A DNA stretch of 64,000 nt, taken from the NCBI GenBank assembly GCA_964372095.1, contig CAYJPV010000030.1, forward strand, positions 1 to 64,000, in the 5' to 3' direction. A program made the translations under genes and the position numbers. The notes beneath the pieces were generated by a model, which saw only the letters and a program-made list of their open reading frames with translations, had not been told where the DNA came from and ran no database searches. This document shows positions 25,445-34,656 of this stretch, one piece after another. The DNA is from CAYJPV01 sp964372095. GTDB lineage: Bacteria > Acidobacteriota > Vicinamibacteria > Vicinamibacterales > JAKQTR01. The stretch's first letter is position 1, and every line of letters begins with the position of its first letter.

Positions 25445-25524
25445 TGTCGGTGGGGGCGGGGGCGGGGGGGGGGGGGCGCGCCGGGCCCCCCCCCCCCCCC
25501 CACCGCCGGACATGGCGCAGGGCG

Positions 25525-26067
25525 TCAGCCCGGCGGCTCCCGCCGCAGCACCAGTTCCGCACGGACGACGCCGGGTTCGCCCGTCGGCGTGATCCCCATC
25601 CCGAGGGCCCGGCACATGCGCTGCATGTCGACGTTGTCCGCAAGCACATCCGCGTGGAGGCTGGTGAGCGCACGGGCCTCGGCTTCCGCGATCAACGCGC
25701 GCGTCAGGGCCGTCCCGCCCCCCATCCCCTGCCAGTCATCGGTCACCAGGACGGCGAACTCGGCTGCGGTGGAGCCGGGAACGGGCGTCAGTCTGGCGAC
25801 GCCAACGACAGCCGGCGCCCCTGCGCAAGGGGTGTGTTCCATCACCAGCACGAATTCGCGGGTTCCGTCGGCTGCGCAGATCCGCGCGAGGCGGTCGTGG
25901 GCGATGCGGAATCCCAGCCCCATCATGTGGAAGAAACGCTGATAGACCGTGCGATCGGACAGCCCCCGGTGGAAGCTGACGAACAGAGCCTCGTCATCCG
26001 GGCGGACCCGCCGGATGGTCACGGCCTCGCCGTTCCTGAGTACGATCTGCGCCGGATGGACGGTCAT
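25525..26067 (-). CDS. GNAT family N-acetyltransferase
   Basis: A 180-residue acetyltransferase of the GNAT superfamily, similar to the acetyltransferase domain attached to protein acetyltransferases of the Pat type. Visible are TIRRVRPDDEALFVSFHRGLS at the N-terminus, FAVLVTDDWQGMGGGTALTRALI, which carries the acetyl-CoA pyrophosphate-binding loop (Q/R-G-x-G), and a C-terminal alphabeta segment. The substrate could be a protein lysine or a small amine. I chose the ATG at 26067; an upstream start at 26106 would add 13 residues without family support. Divergent from the membrane protein gene at 26239. Confidence 0.82.
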   Translation of the reverse strand: MTVHPAQIVLRNGEAVTIRRVRPDDEALFVSFHRGLSDRTVYQRFFHMMGLGFRIAHDRLARICAADGTREFVLVMEHTPCAGAPAVVGVARLTPVPGSTAAEFAVLVTDDWQGMGGGTALTRALIAEAEARALTSLHADVLADNVDMQRMCRALGMGITPTGEPGVVRAELVLRREPPG

Positions 26068-26137
26068 GGCGGTGTTGTCCGCCGCGCGTGGCGGCGAGAC
26101 GCCCATCGTGCCTTGCCGGGATTGCCCGTGTCCAGAG

Positions 26138-26195
26138 CCAGCGAGGCTCCCCTCGCTGGATCACAGCATTTGATGGCCCCGCCGTGCGGCGGGGC
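26138..26195. repeat. two adjacent perfect hairpins in an intergenic region
   Basis: First hairpin: CCAGCGAGG / CTCC / CCTCGCTGG (26138-26159). Second: GCCCCGCCG / TG / CGGCGGGGC (26176-26195). Both lie between divergent genes, so they are not obvious terminators; they may be REP-like elements or regulatory structures. Confidence 0.6.
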
Positions 26196-26203
26196 GAGCC
26201 GAA

Positions 26204-26212
26204 TGGCATAAT
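26204..26212 (+). promoter_or_regulatory. candidate extended -10 element
   Basis: TGG followed by CATAAT (26207-26212), matching an extended -10 (TGn plus five of six -10 bases), about 27 nt before the GTG start at 26239. No clear -35 was found. Confidence 0.4.
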
Positions 26213-26238
26213 TGGGCTGCACATGACGAGGTGACGGC

Positions 26239-29031
26239 GTGAACTTGCGGACGTGGGGCGCGTGGACGACAGCCGGACTGGCCCTGTGGGCATCCCTCGG
26301 CGAACTCGATGTGTCGGGTAGCGCCGAGGGCGTCGTCCGCGTGGCCATGCTCCCGCCGCTGCCGCTGCTGGCGGCGGCAATCCTCCTGGCAGGGCTCACG
26401 GGATGGGTCCTCGGCCTCGGCGCCCCTGCCCGGTCCCGGATGGACGCGCCCCTCCCCCTGTATGCGCTGGCGATCCTGGTGCTGCCGTACCTGCCGTGGC
26501 TGCCCGATGCCCTGCCGGTGCTGCGGGTGTTCGCCGGACCCGCGCGGTACGTCGTCTGGCTGCTCGTGGTCGCACAAGTCGTCTGGTCTGCCTTCGGCGC
26601 CGGCCGGGGCCGGCGCTTCGTCGCCCGCGTCCGCGCCTGGTCCACGGTGCGCCTGTATGCCACGGTCTTCGCCGTCAACTTCCTGATCTTCGGCGTCACG
26701 GCGATCCTGGTGGCCCCAACCGGGCTCAGGCCCGGCGGCGACGAACCCCATTACCTGGTCATCACCCAGAGCCTGCTCCAGGATCGTGATCTTCAGATCG
26801 AGAACAACCACCAGCAACAAGACTATCGGCAGTACTACGGCGACGTCCTCGAGCCGCACGCGCTGGCGCGCGGCGTCAACGGCGCCCTGTATTCGGTGCA
26901 CCCCGTAGGGCTGCCAGCCCTGGTGGCGCCCTTCTTCGCGTTTGGGGGCTATCCGGCCGTCGTGCTGGCCATGCTGCTGATGGCAGCGGCCGCCGCCGCC
27001 CTGGCCTGGGTGTGGGTGCGGCGGCATACCGGGTCGGTCGCGGCCGCCACATTTGCCTGCGCGGGCGTGTCACTGAGCGTCTCGTTCCTGTTCAGTGCGG
27101 GCACGGTGTATCCGGAGACCGCCGCGGCCCTGGCGGTCATGCTGGCAGTCGCGGTGGGCCTGCGCGGCAGCGGTGCCGCGACGCCCGCGCCTACCCTCTG
27201 GCGCAGCCTGATGGTCGCCTGCGCGGCAGGTGCCTTGCCCTGGCTGAGTGCGAAGTACGTGGTGATGTCGGCGGCACTCGTCGCCGTCGCCGCCCGCCGG
27301 CTGTGGGTCGATCGTACGGCCGGCGATGCGTGGCAGGCCCGTATCGCGGCGCTCGTCGTGCCGTACGCCGTCAGCCTGGCGGGCTGGTTCCTGTTCTTCC
27401 AGCTGACGTGGGGTTCGCCGTGGCCGTCAGCCCCGTACGGCGGTGCCAGCGAGACGCAGATGAGCCTCTGGAACCTCAAGCGAGGGGTGCCGGGACTGCT
27501 GTTCGACCAGGAGTACGGCCTGCTCACCTACGCGCCCGTACTGGGGCTGGCAGCCCTCGGCTGGTGGCACCAGTGGCGGACTGGCGGCGGCGCGCGAGTT
27601 CTTGCCGGCGAGGTTGGCCTGGTGTTCGGTGTGCTGCTCGCGACCGTTGCGGGTCACGCCATGTGGTGGGGCGGGTCCTCGGTCCCTGCCCGGTTCCTGG
27701 TGTCCGGCCTGCCGCTGCTGGCGTTGCCCATCGCGTGGGAGTACCGCCGGGTCGCGGCACACGCTGACCGGCGAGCGGCCTACCGGCTGCTGCTGCTGGC
27801 GGGGATCGGCGCGTCGGTGGCCGTCCTGCTGTCGCCTGGCATGATCGCCCTGGCGAATCGCCGCGACGGCATCTCCCGGCTGCTGCAGTGGCTCTCGCCG
27901 GATTGGCACCTGTGGGCGTATGCCCCGGACTTCATTACGCAGCCACTCCGCTGGGGCCTGGTGCAAGCCGTCCTCTGGGTCGGCTGCCTGACCGCCAGCG
28001 CCTTGCTGTTCGGCGCGTTGTCCAACCGGTCCCCCCGGACCGCCGCCGCCACGCGTGTGAGACGGGGTCTGGCGTTTCTCCGTGCGGACGCGACCCTGGC
28101 GATGTCCCTCGTGCTCGTGACCGTGCTCACGCCGCTCGCGCTGGGCGGACAGATGAAGCCCGACGTCCGGCCGGAGGATCGCGCGCGCATCGGCATCCTG
28201 GAGTCCTTCGACCCGCATGCCCGGCCAGTCGCCATCCGGTACGACCCGCTCTCGGCCATCAGCGCGTCGGCGGTGCCGACGCTGTTCGAGTTGTCGGCAC
28301 AGATCGGATCCCGCCGATCGACCCAGCCCGTCCCACTGCTGCTCAACGCGCGGTTCGGACTGCCGGCAGGCCGTTACCGCGTGGTGCTGTCGCCGGTGGC
28401 CGGCCCGGCCGAACACGCGCTGTCCGGCGGACTGATCCTCCAGGGAGGACGTCACGGCGGGACGCTGGCGGCCTGGAACGTCGATGCGGCACCGGGCAGC
28501 CGCTGGAACGACACCTTTGACCTGCCGGTGGACATCGGGTTCGTGGGCTTCAGGGCGTCGGGCACACTCGCCGCGACGGTGGGGAACCTGCGCATCGTCC
28601 CGCTGCGGGTGATTCCGACGCTCGACCGCCCGGCCGCGTACGACGTGCTGGGTTCGACGACGCTCGGCGACCGATTCGTCTTCCTGTTCCACGACGGCGC
28701 CAGCTTCCCGGAGGCGAACGGGTTCTGGGTCCGCGGAGCGGCGCCGGCGTCGGTCTCGGTGCTGTCGCGCACGGGGCAGCTCACACTGCCGGTCGAACTG
28801 CGCCTGCGCAACGGCCCGGTGGCGAACACCGTGCACATCCTGACGCCGGGCACGGTCACGGATGTCGTCTTGGGCCCCGGCGAGATCCGGACGGTGCGGC
28901 TGACGCCGACCCCGCTCGACGGGACCCTGCGCATGATCATCCATCCCCAGGGCGGGTTCATCCCGGCCGAACATGAGCCCGGCAACCGCGACACCCGGCT
29001 TCTCGGCTGCTGGGTAGAGGTTGTAGGATAA
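26239..29031 (+). CDS. large polytopic membrane protein, GT-C glycosyltransferase-like
   Basis: A 930-residue protein with about 12-14 hydrophobic segments in residues 1-620 and a C-terminal periplasmic-like domain (about 640-930) rich in beta strands. A first-loop motif GGDEPHYLVITQSLL near residue 170 resembles the acidic catalytic loop of GT-C (dolichyl/undecaprenyl-phosphate sugar-dependent) glycosyltransferases. I cannot assign a named family. It starts with GTG after a weak GAGG. It is followed by a DinB gene and by a second membrane protein of similar style, suggesting a cell-envelope role. Specificity is unknown. Confidence 0.68.
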   Translation: MNLRTWGAWTTAGLALWASLGELDVSGSAEGVVRVAMLPPLPLLAAAILLAGLTGWVLGLGAPARSRMDAPLPLYALAILVLPYLPWLPDALPVLRVFAGPARYVVWLLVVAQVVWSAFGAGRGRRFVARVRAWSTVRLYATVFAVNFLIFGVTAILVAPTGLRPGGDEPHYLVITQSLLQDRDLQIENNHQQQDYRQYYGDVLEPHALARGVNGALYSVHPVGLPALVAPFFAFGGYPAVVLAMLLMAAAAAALAWVWVRRHTGSVAAATFACAGVSLSVSFLFSAGTVYPETAAALAVMLAVAVGLRGSGAATPAPTLWRSLMVACAAGALPWLSAKYVVMSAALVAVAARRLWVDRTAGDAWQARIAALVVPYAVSLAGWFLFFQLTWGSPWPSAPYGGASETQMSLWNLKRGVPGLLFDQEYGLLTYAPVLGLAALGWWHQWRTGGGARVLAGEVGLVFGVLLATVAGHAMWWGGSSVPARFLVSGLPLLALPIAWEYRRVAAHADRRAAYRLLLLAGIGASVAVLLSPGMIALANRRDGISRLLQWLSPDWHLWAYAPDFITQPLRWGLVQAVLWVGCLTASALLFGALSNRSPRTAAATRVRRGLAFLRADATLAMSLVLVTVLTPLALGGQMKPDVRPEDRARIGILESFDPHARPVAIRYDPLSAISASAVPTLFELSAQIGSRRSTQPVPLLLNARFGLPAGRYRVVLSPVAGPAEHALSGGLILQGGRHGGTLAAWNVDAAPGSRWNDTFDLPVDIGFVGFRASGTLAATVGNLRIVPLRVIPTLDRPAAYDVLGSTTLGDRFVFLFHDGASFPEANGFWVRGAAPASVSVLSRTGQLTLPVELRLRNGPVANTVHILTPGTVTDVVLGPGEIRTVRLTPTPLDGTLRMIIHPQGGFIPAEHEPGNRDTRLLGCWVEVVG

Positions 29032-29068
29032 GAACGGGATCACCCCTTACCACGTTCAAGGAGCAAGC

Positions 29069-29563
29069 ATGGCGATCACAGACGCCCTTCTGCCGGAGTT
29101 CGACCACGAGATGGCCGTGGCGCGCAAGGTCATCGAACGCGTGGACGGCGGTCAGCTGGCCTGGCAGCCTCACGAGAAGTCGATGTCCCTCGGACGCCTC
29201 GCGACACACGTCGCCGAGATCCCGATGTGGGGCTTCACGATTCTCAGCGAACCTGAATTCAACATGGTCAGCGGCACCTACACGCCGACCAAGTGCGACA
29301 CCGTGGCCGAGATTCTGGCACTGTTCGACGCGCAGACCGCCAAGATCCGCAGCCTGCTGGAGACGAAGACCGACGCCGAGCTGATGAGCACGTGGACCTT
29401 CAAGCAAGACGGGAAGGAGCTGTTTGCCATGCCACGGTCGGCCGCCTGGCGTTCGTGGGTCATGAACCACCTGATCCACCACCGCGGCCAGCTCAGCGTG
29501 TACCTGCGCCTGACCGGTTCGAAGGTGCCGTCGATCTACGGCCCGAGCGGCGACGAAGCGTAA
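29069..29563 (+). CDS. DinB family protein
   Basis: A 164-residue four-helix-bundle protein of the DinB/YfiT superfamily. The metal-binding histidines appear as H in GRLATHVAEIP (about residue 47) and the C-terminal pair in VMNHLIHHRGQLSVYLR (about 132-136). These proteins are putative metal-dependent thiol or conjugation enzymes, often without a known substrate. The ribosome binding site (AAGGAG) is good. The next gene starts 2 nt after its stop, so both are probably co-transcribed. Confidence 0.87.
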   Translation: MAITDALLPEFDHEMAVARKVIERVDGGQLAWQPHEKSMSLGRLATHVAEIPMWGFTILSEPEFNMVSGTYTPTKCDTVAEILALFDAQTAKIRSLLETKTDAELMSTWTFKQDGKELFAMPRSAAWRSWVMNHLIHHRGQLSVYLRLTGSKVPSIYGPSGDEA

Positions 29564-29565
29564 GC

Positions 29566-31101
29566 ATGCCTGCGACGGACGAGGGGCGGCCGCTCACTCC
29601 CGCCTGGTGGGTGGCGGCCACCCTTGTTTTTTGCCTCCTGGCCACGCTCAACGCCGGCGGATACCGCTTCGGTGTGGCCGACCAGGCGTTCTATCTGCCC
29701 GCCATTCAGCGGCACCTCGATCCCGCGTCGTTTCCCCGCGATCGCCTCATCATCGACGACCAGGACCGCCTGAACGTCTTCACGGCAGTTGTCGCCGCAG
29801 GCGTACGGCAGACGTCTATTCCCGTCCACGTCTGGTTCGCGCTCACGTACGCGGCCTCCCTGGTCCTGCTATGCGGAGGCATTCTCGCGATCGGGCGGGC
29901 CCTGGGATTCTCCCGATGGGCCATGCTCGCGGCCGCGGCAGCCCTGACGCTGCGCCACCGAGTGGGCATGACCGGCGCGAATACGCTAGAGAGTTACGGA
30001 CACCCTCGCCTGCTGGCCTTCGCCGTTGGCCTGTGGGCCGTGCACGCCCTGCTGCGGGGCCGCACCTGGCAGGCGATCGGCCTCGTCGGGGCCGCATTCA
30101 TCGTGCACCCGACAACGGCGCTGTGGTTCGGCCTCTGGGTCGGCGTCGGTGCGCTCGTCGCCGACCGGCGGTGGCGCCTGTGGCTGACAGCCGGGGCGGC
30201 CGCGGCGGCGGTGATGGCGGGATGGGCCATCACCGCAGGGCCGCTTGGCGCCCAACTTGTCACCATGGACCCGGAGTGGCGCGGCGTCATCGGGGCGAAG
30301 GACTATCTGTTTCCTCACACCTGGCCGGCGTCAGCCTGGCTGACCGCACTCGCCTATGTCGCCGCCGTTGCCGCTCCGTTTGCCTGGCGATACCGTCGCG
30401 GCGGCACGGCGGAGCGGGAACCGGCGTACGTGGCCGGCCTGGGTGCCCTACTGGCCGTCTTTCTGCTGTCGCTCCCGGCCACGGCCGCCGGCCTGGCGCT
30501 GGCCGTCCAGTTCCAGGTCTCGCGCGTCTTCTGGATGTTCGACGTGGCCGGCACGGTGTACGTGGCCGGCCTCATCGCCGACGGCGTCCGAACGAACCAC
30601 GGCCTTCGGCTCCAGACGTCCCGCGCGCGATACACTGCCATCGTCCTGATTCTGGCGGCCGTCGCCCGAGGCGGGTTTGTGAAGTGGATCGAACACCCCG
30701 AACGCCCGGTCGCACGGTGGACTCTGCCGGCCGACCCGTGGCATGACGCCTGTGCCTGGCTTGCCAGAACACCAGTGGATACGCTGGTGCTGGCACACCC
30801 GTCGCATGCGTGGCGTTACGGAACCAGCCTGCGCGTGGCGGCCGGGCGTGATGTCGTACTCGAAGAGGTGAAGGACACCGCGATGTCCATGTACTCGAGG
30901 CGCGTCGCGATGCACGTGCTCGAGCGGATCAGGGCGATCGGCGACTTCGAGCAGGCAACGACGGATGACGTGCGGGCGCTCGCCGCCCGGTACGGCATCA
31001 CGTACCTGGTGGACGAGCGCCCGTTCGATCTCCCGGTCGCCTACCGCAACAGCCGGTTCACGGTGTACCGGCTTGCCGGGGGAGTAGACAGTAGACAGTA
31101 G
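29566..31101 (+). CDS. polytopic membrane protein of unknown function
   Basis: A 511-residue protein with about 9-10 hydrophobic helices in residues 15-370 and a soluble C-terminal domain (about 380-511). The first loop has GGYRFGVADQAFYLPAIQRHLDP, of which GVADQAFYLP is reminiscent of the acidic loop of GT-C proteins, but the match is weak. It starts 2 nt after the DinB stop. The C-terminal residues GGVDSRQ and the stop codon are encoded by the beginning of a heptamer tract. No named family could be assigned; an envelope role is inferred from topology and the neighbour at 26239. Confidence 0.66.
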   Translation: MPATDEGRPLTPAWWVAATLVFCLLATLNAGGYRFGVADQAFYLPAIQRHLDPASFPRDRLIIDDQDRLNVFTAVVAAGVRQTSIPVHVWFALTYAASLVLLCGGILAIGRALGFSRWAMLAAAAALTLRHRVGMTGANTLESYGHPRLLAFAVGLWAVHALLRGRTWQAIGLVGAAFIVHPTTALWFGLWVGVGALVADRRWRLWLTAGAAAAAVMAGWAITAGPLGAQLVTMDPEWRGVIGAKDYLFPHTWPASAWLTALAYVAAVAAPFAWRYRRGGTAEREPAYVAGLGALLAVFLLSLPATAAGLALAVQFQVSRVFWMFDVAGTVYVAGLIADGVRTNHGLRLQTSRARYTAIVLILAAVARGGFVKWIEHPERPVARWTLPADPWHDACAWLARTPVDTLVLAHPSHAWRYGTSLRVAAGRDVVLEEVKDTAMSMYSRRVAMHVLERIRAIGDFEQATTDDVRALAARYGITYLVDERPFDLPVAYRNSRFTVYRLAGGVDSRQ

Positions 31102-31181
31102 TCAGTAGGCAGTAGGCTCCGGGCTCCGGGCTCCGGGCATTTCTACTGTCTACTTGCTACTTGCTACTTGCTTCGTGCTAC
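31084..31181. repeat. heptamer tract 7, partly inverted
   Basis: Left half AGTAGAC/AGTAGGC units, a GGGCTCC trimer in the centre, then CTACTGT/CTACTTG units. Left and right halves are partly complementary. It separates two convergent genes, and its left end contains the stop of the membrane protein. Confidence 0.85.
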
Positions 31182-32803
31182 TTGACCGGCGGCGGGTACG
31201 GCACGCCCAGTTGCTCGAGGTAGGTCTTGTACTTCGTCGAATCAAAGTAGAACGGCTTCATCCGGTCGCGGTACTGCCCCATGATCCGCTCATTCAGGAA
31301 CGTCGCCGGCTTGTCTTCCGGGCGGATGAGCGGCGTGTATTTCATGGCCGCGGTCTGCACGGTCTTGAAATAGTCCCACGCCTGCGTCACCAGCGCCGGT
31401 TTCAGCAGCAGGTCGAGCATGGTGAGGGCATGCACCTTCGCGCCGGCGGTGCACCCCTTGTGCGCGATGGGCGTGGCCATGGCAATTGCGCCCGACCAGT
31501 GGTGGGCGATCGCGCCCGGGATGTTCGCCGGGTAACGCAGCGTGATGGTCGGCACGTTCCACGACACATCGCCAATGTCGTCGGAGCCGCCGCCGCGCTT
31601 GTCTTCCTCCCGAACCGGCTGCCCCAGGCGCCCCACGGCGGTTTCGAGGCCGCGTTCCTGCTGTTTCAGCTCCCGCTGCACGGCCTTGGCCAGCGCGTGG
31701 TCGGCCTCGTCCCACGGCGGCATCCCGACCTGCTGGATGTTAGCGTACGTGGTCTCCGCGATGACCTTGTTCATGTGCTGCGGCCAGGCTGCCCCCAGCA
31801 CCCGCGAGGTCACGGTCGTGTCGGTCATCAACGCCGCGCCATCGGCGATCCGGTTGCCGATGTCCCACATCTTCTTGATGCCGGGGTAGTCCGTCTCGCG
31901 GAAGTAGTACCACACCGATGCGACCGGAGGCACGACGTTGGGCTGATCGCCGCCGCTGGTAATCACATAGTGCGACCGTTGCTGGATGCGCAGGTGCTCG
32001 CGCCGGAAATTCCACCCGGCATTCATCAGCTCGACGCCGTCAAGGGCGCTCCGGCCGAGCCACGGCGATCCCGCACTGTGGGCACTCTGGCCGTTGAACG
32101 TGTACTCGACCGAGACCAGCCCGTTGCCGGCATCCGACCCCCACGAGACCCCCATCCCGCTCGACACGTGCGAGAAGAGGACGACGTCCACGTCCTTGAA
32201 CAGGCCGTCACGCACAAGAAAGGCCTTGCCTGCCACCAGTTCTTCGGCGACGCCGGGCCAGATGACCAGCGTGCCGGGCAGCTTCTCGCGCTCCATGATG
32301 GCCTTCACGGCCAGCGCGGCGGTGATATTCAGGGCCTGTCCCGAGTTGTGCCCTTCCCCGTGCCCCGGCGCGCCGTCGACGAGGGGCTCGTGCCGGGGAA
32401 CACCCGGCTTCTGATTCGTCTGCGGCAGTCCGTCGATGTCGGAACCGAGGGCGATCACGGGTTTGCCAGACCCCCACGTCGCCACCCACGCCGTCGGGAT
32501 ACCCGCGACCCCTTCGCGGACAGTGAACCCGTTCTTGCGCAGGATGCCGACCAGGTACTTCGATGTCTCGACTTCCTGGAACCCCAGTTCCCCGAAACTG
32601 AACACCTGATCGATCATCTGCTGCGTCAACGTCTGCATACCGTCGACACCCGCGATCGCCTGCTGCTTGAGCGCGGCCACGCGGGCTTCGGCGGAACTGA
32701 CGGCGGGCTTCGGAACGGGTGTGTCCTGCGGCGCTGCGGCGATGGGCAACCCGCCCAGACAGAACACGGTCGCCACCGTGGCCAATCGCACGAACCGATG
32801 CAT
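31178..32803 (-). CDS. exported M20-family amidohydrolase (AbgB-like)
   Basis: A 541-residue protein with a signal peptide (about 1-24) and a zinc amidohydrolase/M20 fold. Recognisable blocks are GSDIDGLPQTNQKPG, GEGHNSGQALNI, WPGVAEELVAGKAFL with the catalytic Glu pair, and the dimerisation/lid segment FNGQSAHSAGSPW. The closest named relatives are p-aminobenzoyl-glutamate hydrolase subunit B and similar aminoacyl-amide hydrolases. It would cleave an amide-linked amino acid or peptide outside the cytoplasm. The start was chosen at the ATG following GGGGGA; upstream extension has no support. The 3' end abuts heptamer tract 7. Confidence 0.88.
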   Translation of the reverse strand: MHRFVRLATVATVFCLGGLPIAAAPQDTPVPKPAVSSAEARVAALKQQAIAGVDGMQTLTQQMIDQVFSFGELGFQEVETSKYLVGILRKNGFTVREGVAGIPTAWVATWGSGKPVIALGSDIDGLPQTNQKPGVPRHEPLVDGAPGHGEGHNSGQALNITAALAVKAIMEREKLPGTLVIWPGVAEELVAGKAFLVRDGLFKDVDVVLFSHVSSGMGVSWGSDAGNGLVSVEYTFNGQSAHSAGSPWLGRSALDGVELMNAGWNFRREHLRIQQRSHYVITSGGDQPNVVPPVASVWYYFRETDYPGIKKMWDIGNRIADGAALMTDTTVTSRVLGAAWPQHMNKVIAETTYANIQQVGMPPWDEADHALAKAVQRELKQQERGLETAVGRLGQPVREEDKRGGGSDDIGDVSWNVPTITLRYPANIPGAIAHHWSGAIAMATPIAHKGCTAGAKVHALTMLDLLLKPALVTQAWDYFKTVQTAAMKYTPLIRPEDKPATFLNERIMGQYRDRMKPFYFDSTKYKTYLEQLGVPYPPPVK

Positions 32804-32858
32804 GGTATCCCCCTCTGGTGTGCCCGCGCCTGCGCGCGACGGGCGCGGGTAGTCTACA

Positions 32859-32893
32859 TCAGGGGGTTGGGGATTGGGGATTGGGGTCCCCCA
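32859..32893. repeat. heptamer tract 8 forming a coding 3' end
   Basis: GGGATTG/GGGGTTG units. On the minus strand they encode the last nine residues (DPNPQSPTP) and the stop of the hydrolase at 32859-33887. Confidence 0.8.
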
Positions 32894-33887
32894 CCTGTCC
32901 TGCCACGAAGTCCACCACCGTCTGCTCGGCCCAGTAGCCGTCATAGCCGCCCGATGGTTGCTCGATGAAGCCGCAGTGCCCGCCATGAGGGGTGATCAGG
33001 ACGGACAGCGCGGGGTTGCCCGTGACACGCGGGTCGCGGTACGACCCGGCGGAGATGAAGGGATCGTCCTCGGCGGTGATCAACAGACCCGGTACCCGGA
33101 TCCGATCGATCACCCGCATCGCCGACGCCCGCTGGTAGTAGTCGGCGGCGCCGCGGAACCCATGGTGCGGCGCGGTGTACCGATCGTCGAAGGCCCGCAC
33201 GCCCCAGACACCATCCAGCCCGCGCACATCGTACAGGTCCGGATACAGCCGCGCTTTGACGCGCAGCCGACGCCGGAGATCCAGGATGAAGTACCACTCG
33301 TAGAGGCGGTTCGACCTCCGCTCCATCAGGTCCATGCACACGTCGAGTTCAATCGGCGCCGACACGGCGCACACGGCTATCAACGTGGCAGAACCGTCGT
33401 CGCCGAGTTCGCCGGCCAGGCGCAGCGCGACGTTGCCGCCCAGCGAGTACCCCGCCACGGCGAAGCGCCGCAGGCCGTCGGTCTCGGCCAGCTGTCGCAG
33501 GACGCCGAGCGGGTCCTCGGCCAGGCCCGAATGATAGAGCCCCTCGGACAGGTGATCTGTCTCTCCACAATTGCGCTGGTTGAGGCGCAGCGCGTTGAAG
33601 CCACGCACGAAGGCCTTCTCCGCGATCCCCTTCATATAGTGGGCGTCGCTCGAGCCCTCCAGTCCGTGCAGGATCAGCAACGTCGGGTGGGCTGCCCGGT
33701 CGCGCTGCCAGTGGCAGTGCGCCAGCACCTGCGTCACCGGACTCAGCCGGAACAATCGTGCTTCCGCGGGAGGCAACGCCGGGAACGCGCGCCGCCGGGC
33801 CCACGCGTAGAAGGTCATACGGTGCCGGCCGCGAAACCACGGATGCGGCTGATAGGCCCGGAGCACCGGCGTGTGCTCCGCCGTCAT
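32859..33887 (-). CDS. YheT-family alpha/beta hydrolase
   Basis: A 342-residue alpha/beta hydrolase of the YheT/Embryogenesis-associated type. It has the oxyanion HGLEGSSDAHY block, the nucleophile elbow GYSLGGN (Ser about 148), an acid in TAEDDPF and the histidine in PHGGHCGF. These enzymes are putative carboxyl-esterases of unknown substrate. The ATG overlaps the stop of the DUF72 gene (ATGA), so they form an operon. The C-terminal tail DPNPQSPTP is made of heptamer repeat sequence, so the native terminus has probably been replaced. Confidence 0.88.
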   Translation of the reverse strand: MTAEHTPVLRAYQPHPWFRGRHRMTFYAWARRRAFPALPPAEARLFRLSPVTQVLAHCHWQRDRAAHPTLLILHGLEGSSDAHYMKGIAEKAFVRGFNALRLNQRNCGETDHLSEGLYHSGLAEDPLGVLRQLAETDGLRRFAVAGYSLGGNVALRLAGELGDDGSATLIAVCAVSAPIELDVCMDLMERRSNRLYEWYFILDLRRRLRVKARLYPDLYDVRGLDGVWGVRAFDDRYTAPHHGFRGAADYYQRASAMRVIDRIRVPGLLITAEDDPFISAGSYRDPRVTGNPALSVLITPHGGHCGFIEQPSGGYDGYWAEQTVVDFVAGQVGDPNPQSPTP

Positions 33888-34591
33888 GAGGCACCGGACA
33901 CGTGTGCCCGGAGCATGTTCGCGAAGGTCGGGCCCGTGCCCTGCTGCTCGTGCTTGAAGAAGACGAACACGTCGCGGCAGTCCGCCGTCGCCTCGCGAAT
34001 CGTGTCCGCCCAGACACTGATGTCGTCGGCGTCGTAGCCTTCGTCGCGCAGGCGGAAGTAGGCGTAGTCGGCCGTCACCACCACGGGGGTGTCGAACGTC
34101 TCGGAGTCCGCGACACACAGCGCGATGTTGCGGCTGCGCAGGAGCTGCCAGGTCGCGTCGTCGAGCCAAGACGGGTGCCGGAACTCGAAAGCCGCCCGGG
34201 TGCCGGCCGGCAGCAGATCGAGAAACGCCTCGAGTCTCGGCAGGTCCGCCTTGAAGTTGGGGGGCAACTGGAACAGGAACGGCGCCCGGCGCGCGCCCAG
34301 TGCATCAGCCGCCGCGCAGAAGCGCCCGACCGTCTCGGCGCACTCGCGCAACCGGGCCATGTGCGTGATGCGCTGGGGCGCTTTCAGAGCGAACAGGAAT
34401 CCGTCCGGCGTGCCGGCCACCCACCCCGCGACGACCTGCTCGGTGGGCATCCGGTAGAACGTGTAGTTGATCTCGACCGCGGTGAACCGCTCGGCGTAGT
34501 AGCCGAGCATCCGGCTGGCAGGCAGCGATTCGGGGTAGAACGACCCCTTCCATTCCGGGTAGTTGTACCCGGATGTGCCAATGTGCATCAT
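33884..34591 (-). CDS. DUF72 domain protein
   Basis: A 235-residue cytoplasmic protein of the DUF72 family (TIM-barrel-like). It has the N-terminal IGTSGYNYPEWKGSFYP motif, the VEINYTFYRMP block and the FQLPPNFKADLPRL and FEFRHPSW motifs. Function is unknown; Fe-S or nuclease-like roles have been proposed for relatives without proof. Two adjacent ATG codons could start it. It is the first gene of a pair with the YheT hydrolase. Confidence 0.9.
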   Translation of the reverse strand: MMHIGTSGYNYPEWKGSFYPESLPASRMLGYYAERFTAVEINYTFYRMPTEQVVAGWVAGTPDGFLFALKAPQRITHMARLRECAETVGRFCAAADALGARRAPFLFQLPPNFKADLPRLEAFLDLLPAGTRAAFEFRHPSWLDDATWQLLRSRNIALCVADSETFDTPVVVTADYAYFRLRDEGYDADDISVWADTIREATADCRDVFVFFKHEQQGTGPTFANMLRAHVSGAS

Positions 34592-34656
34592 GGGGAATGC
34601 TGGGGGCGAACCGCGAGGCGGACGGACCCGTCCGCGGTCCTGTCAGATCCTCGTTG

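Noticed and set aside
25446..25501. G-quadruplex-forming regulatory element
   Set aside because: It directly adjoins the N gap and is more likely an assembly or sequencing artefact.
23209..25503. 764-codon minus-strand open frame opposite glgX
   Set aside because: Shadow of glgX; it runs through the N gap and has no recognisable domain.
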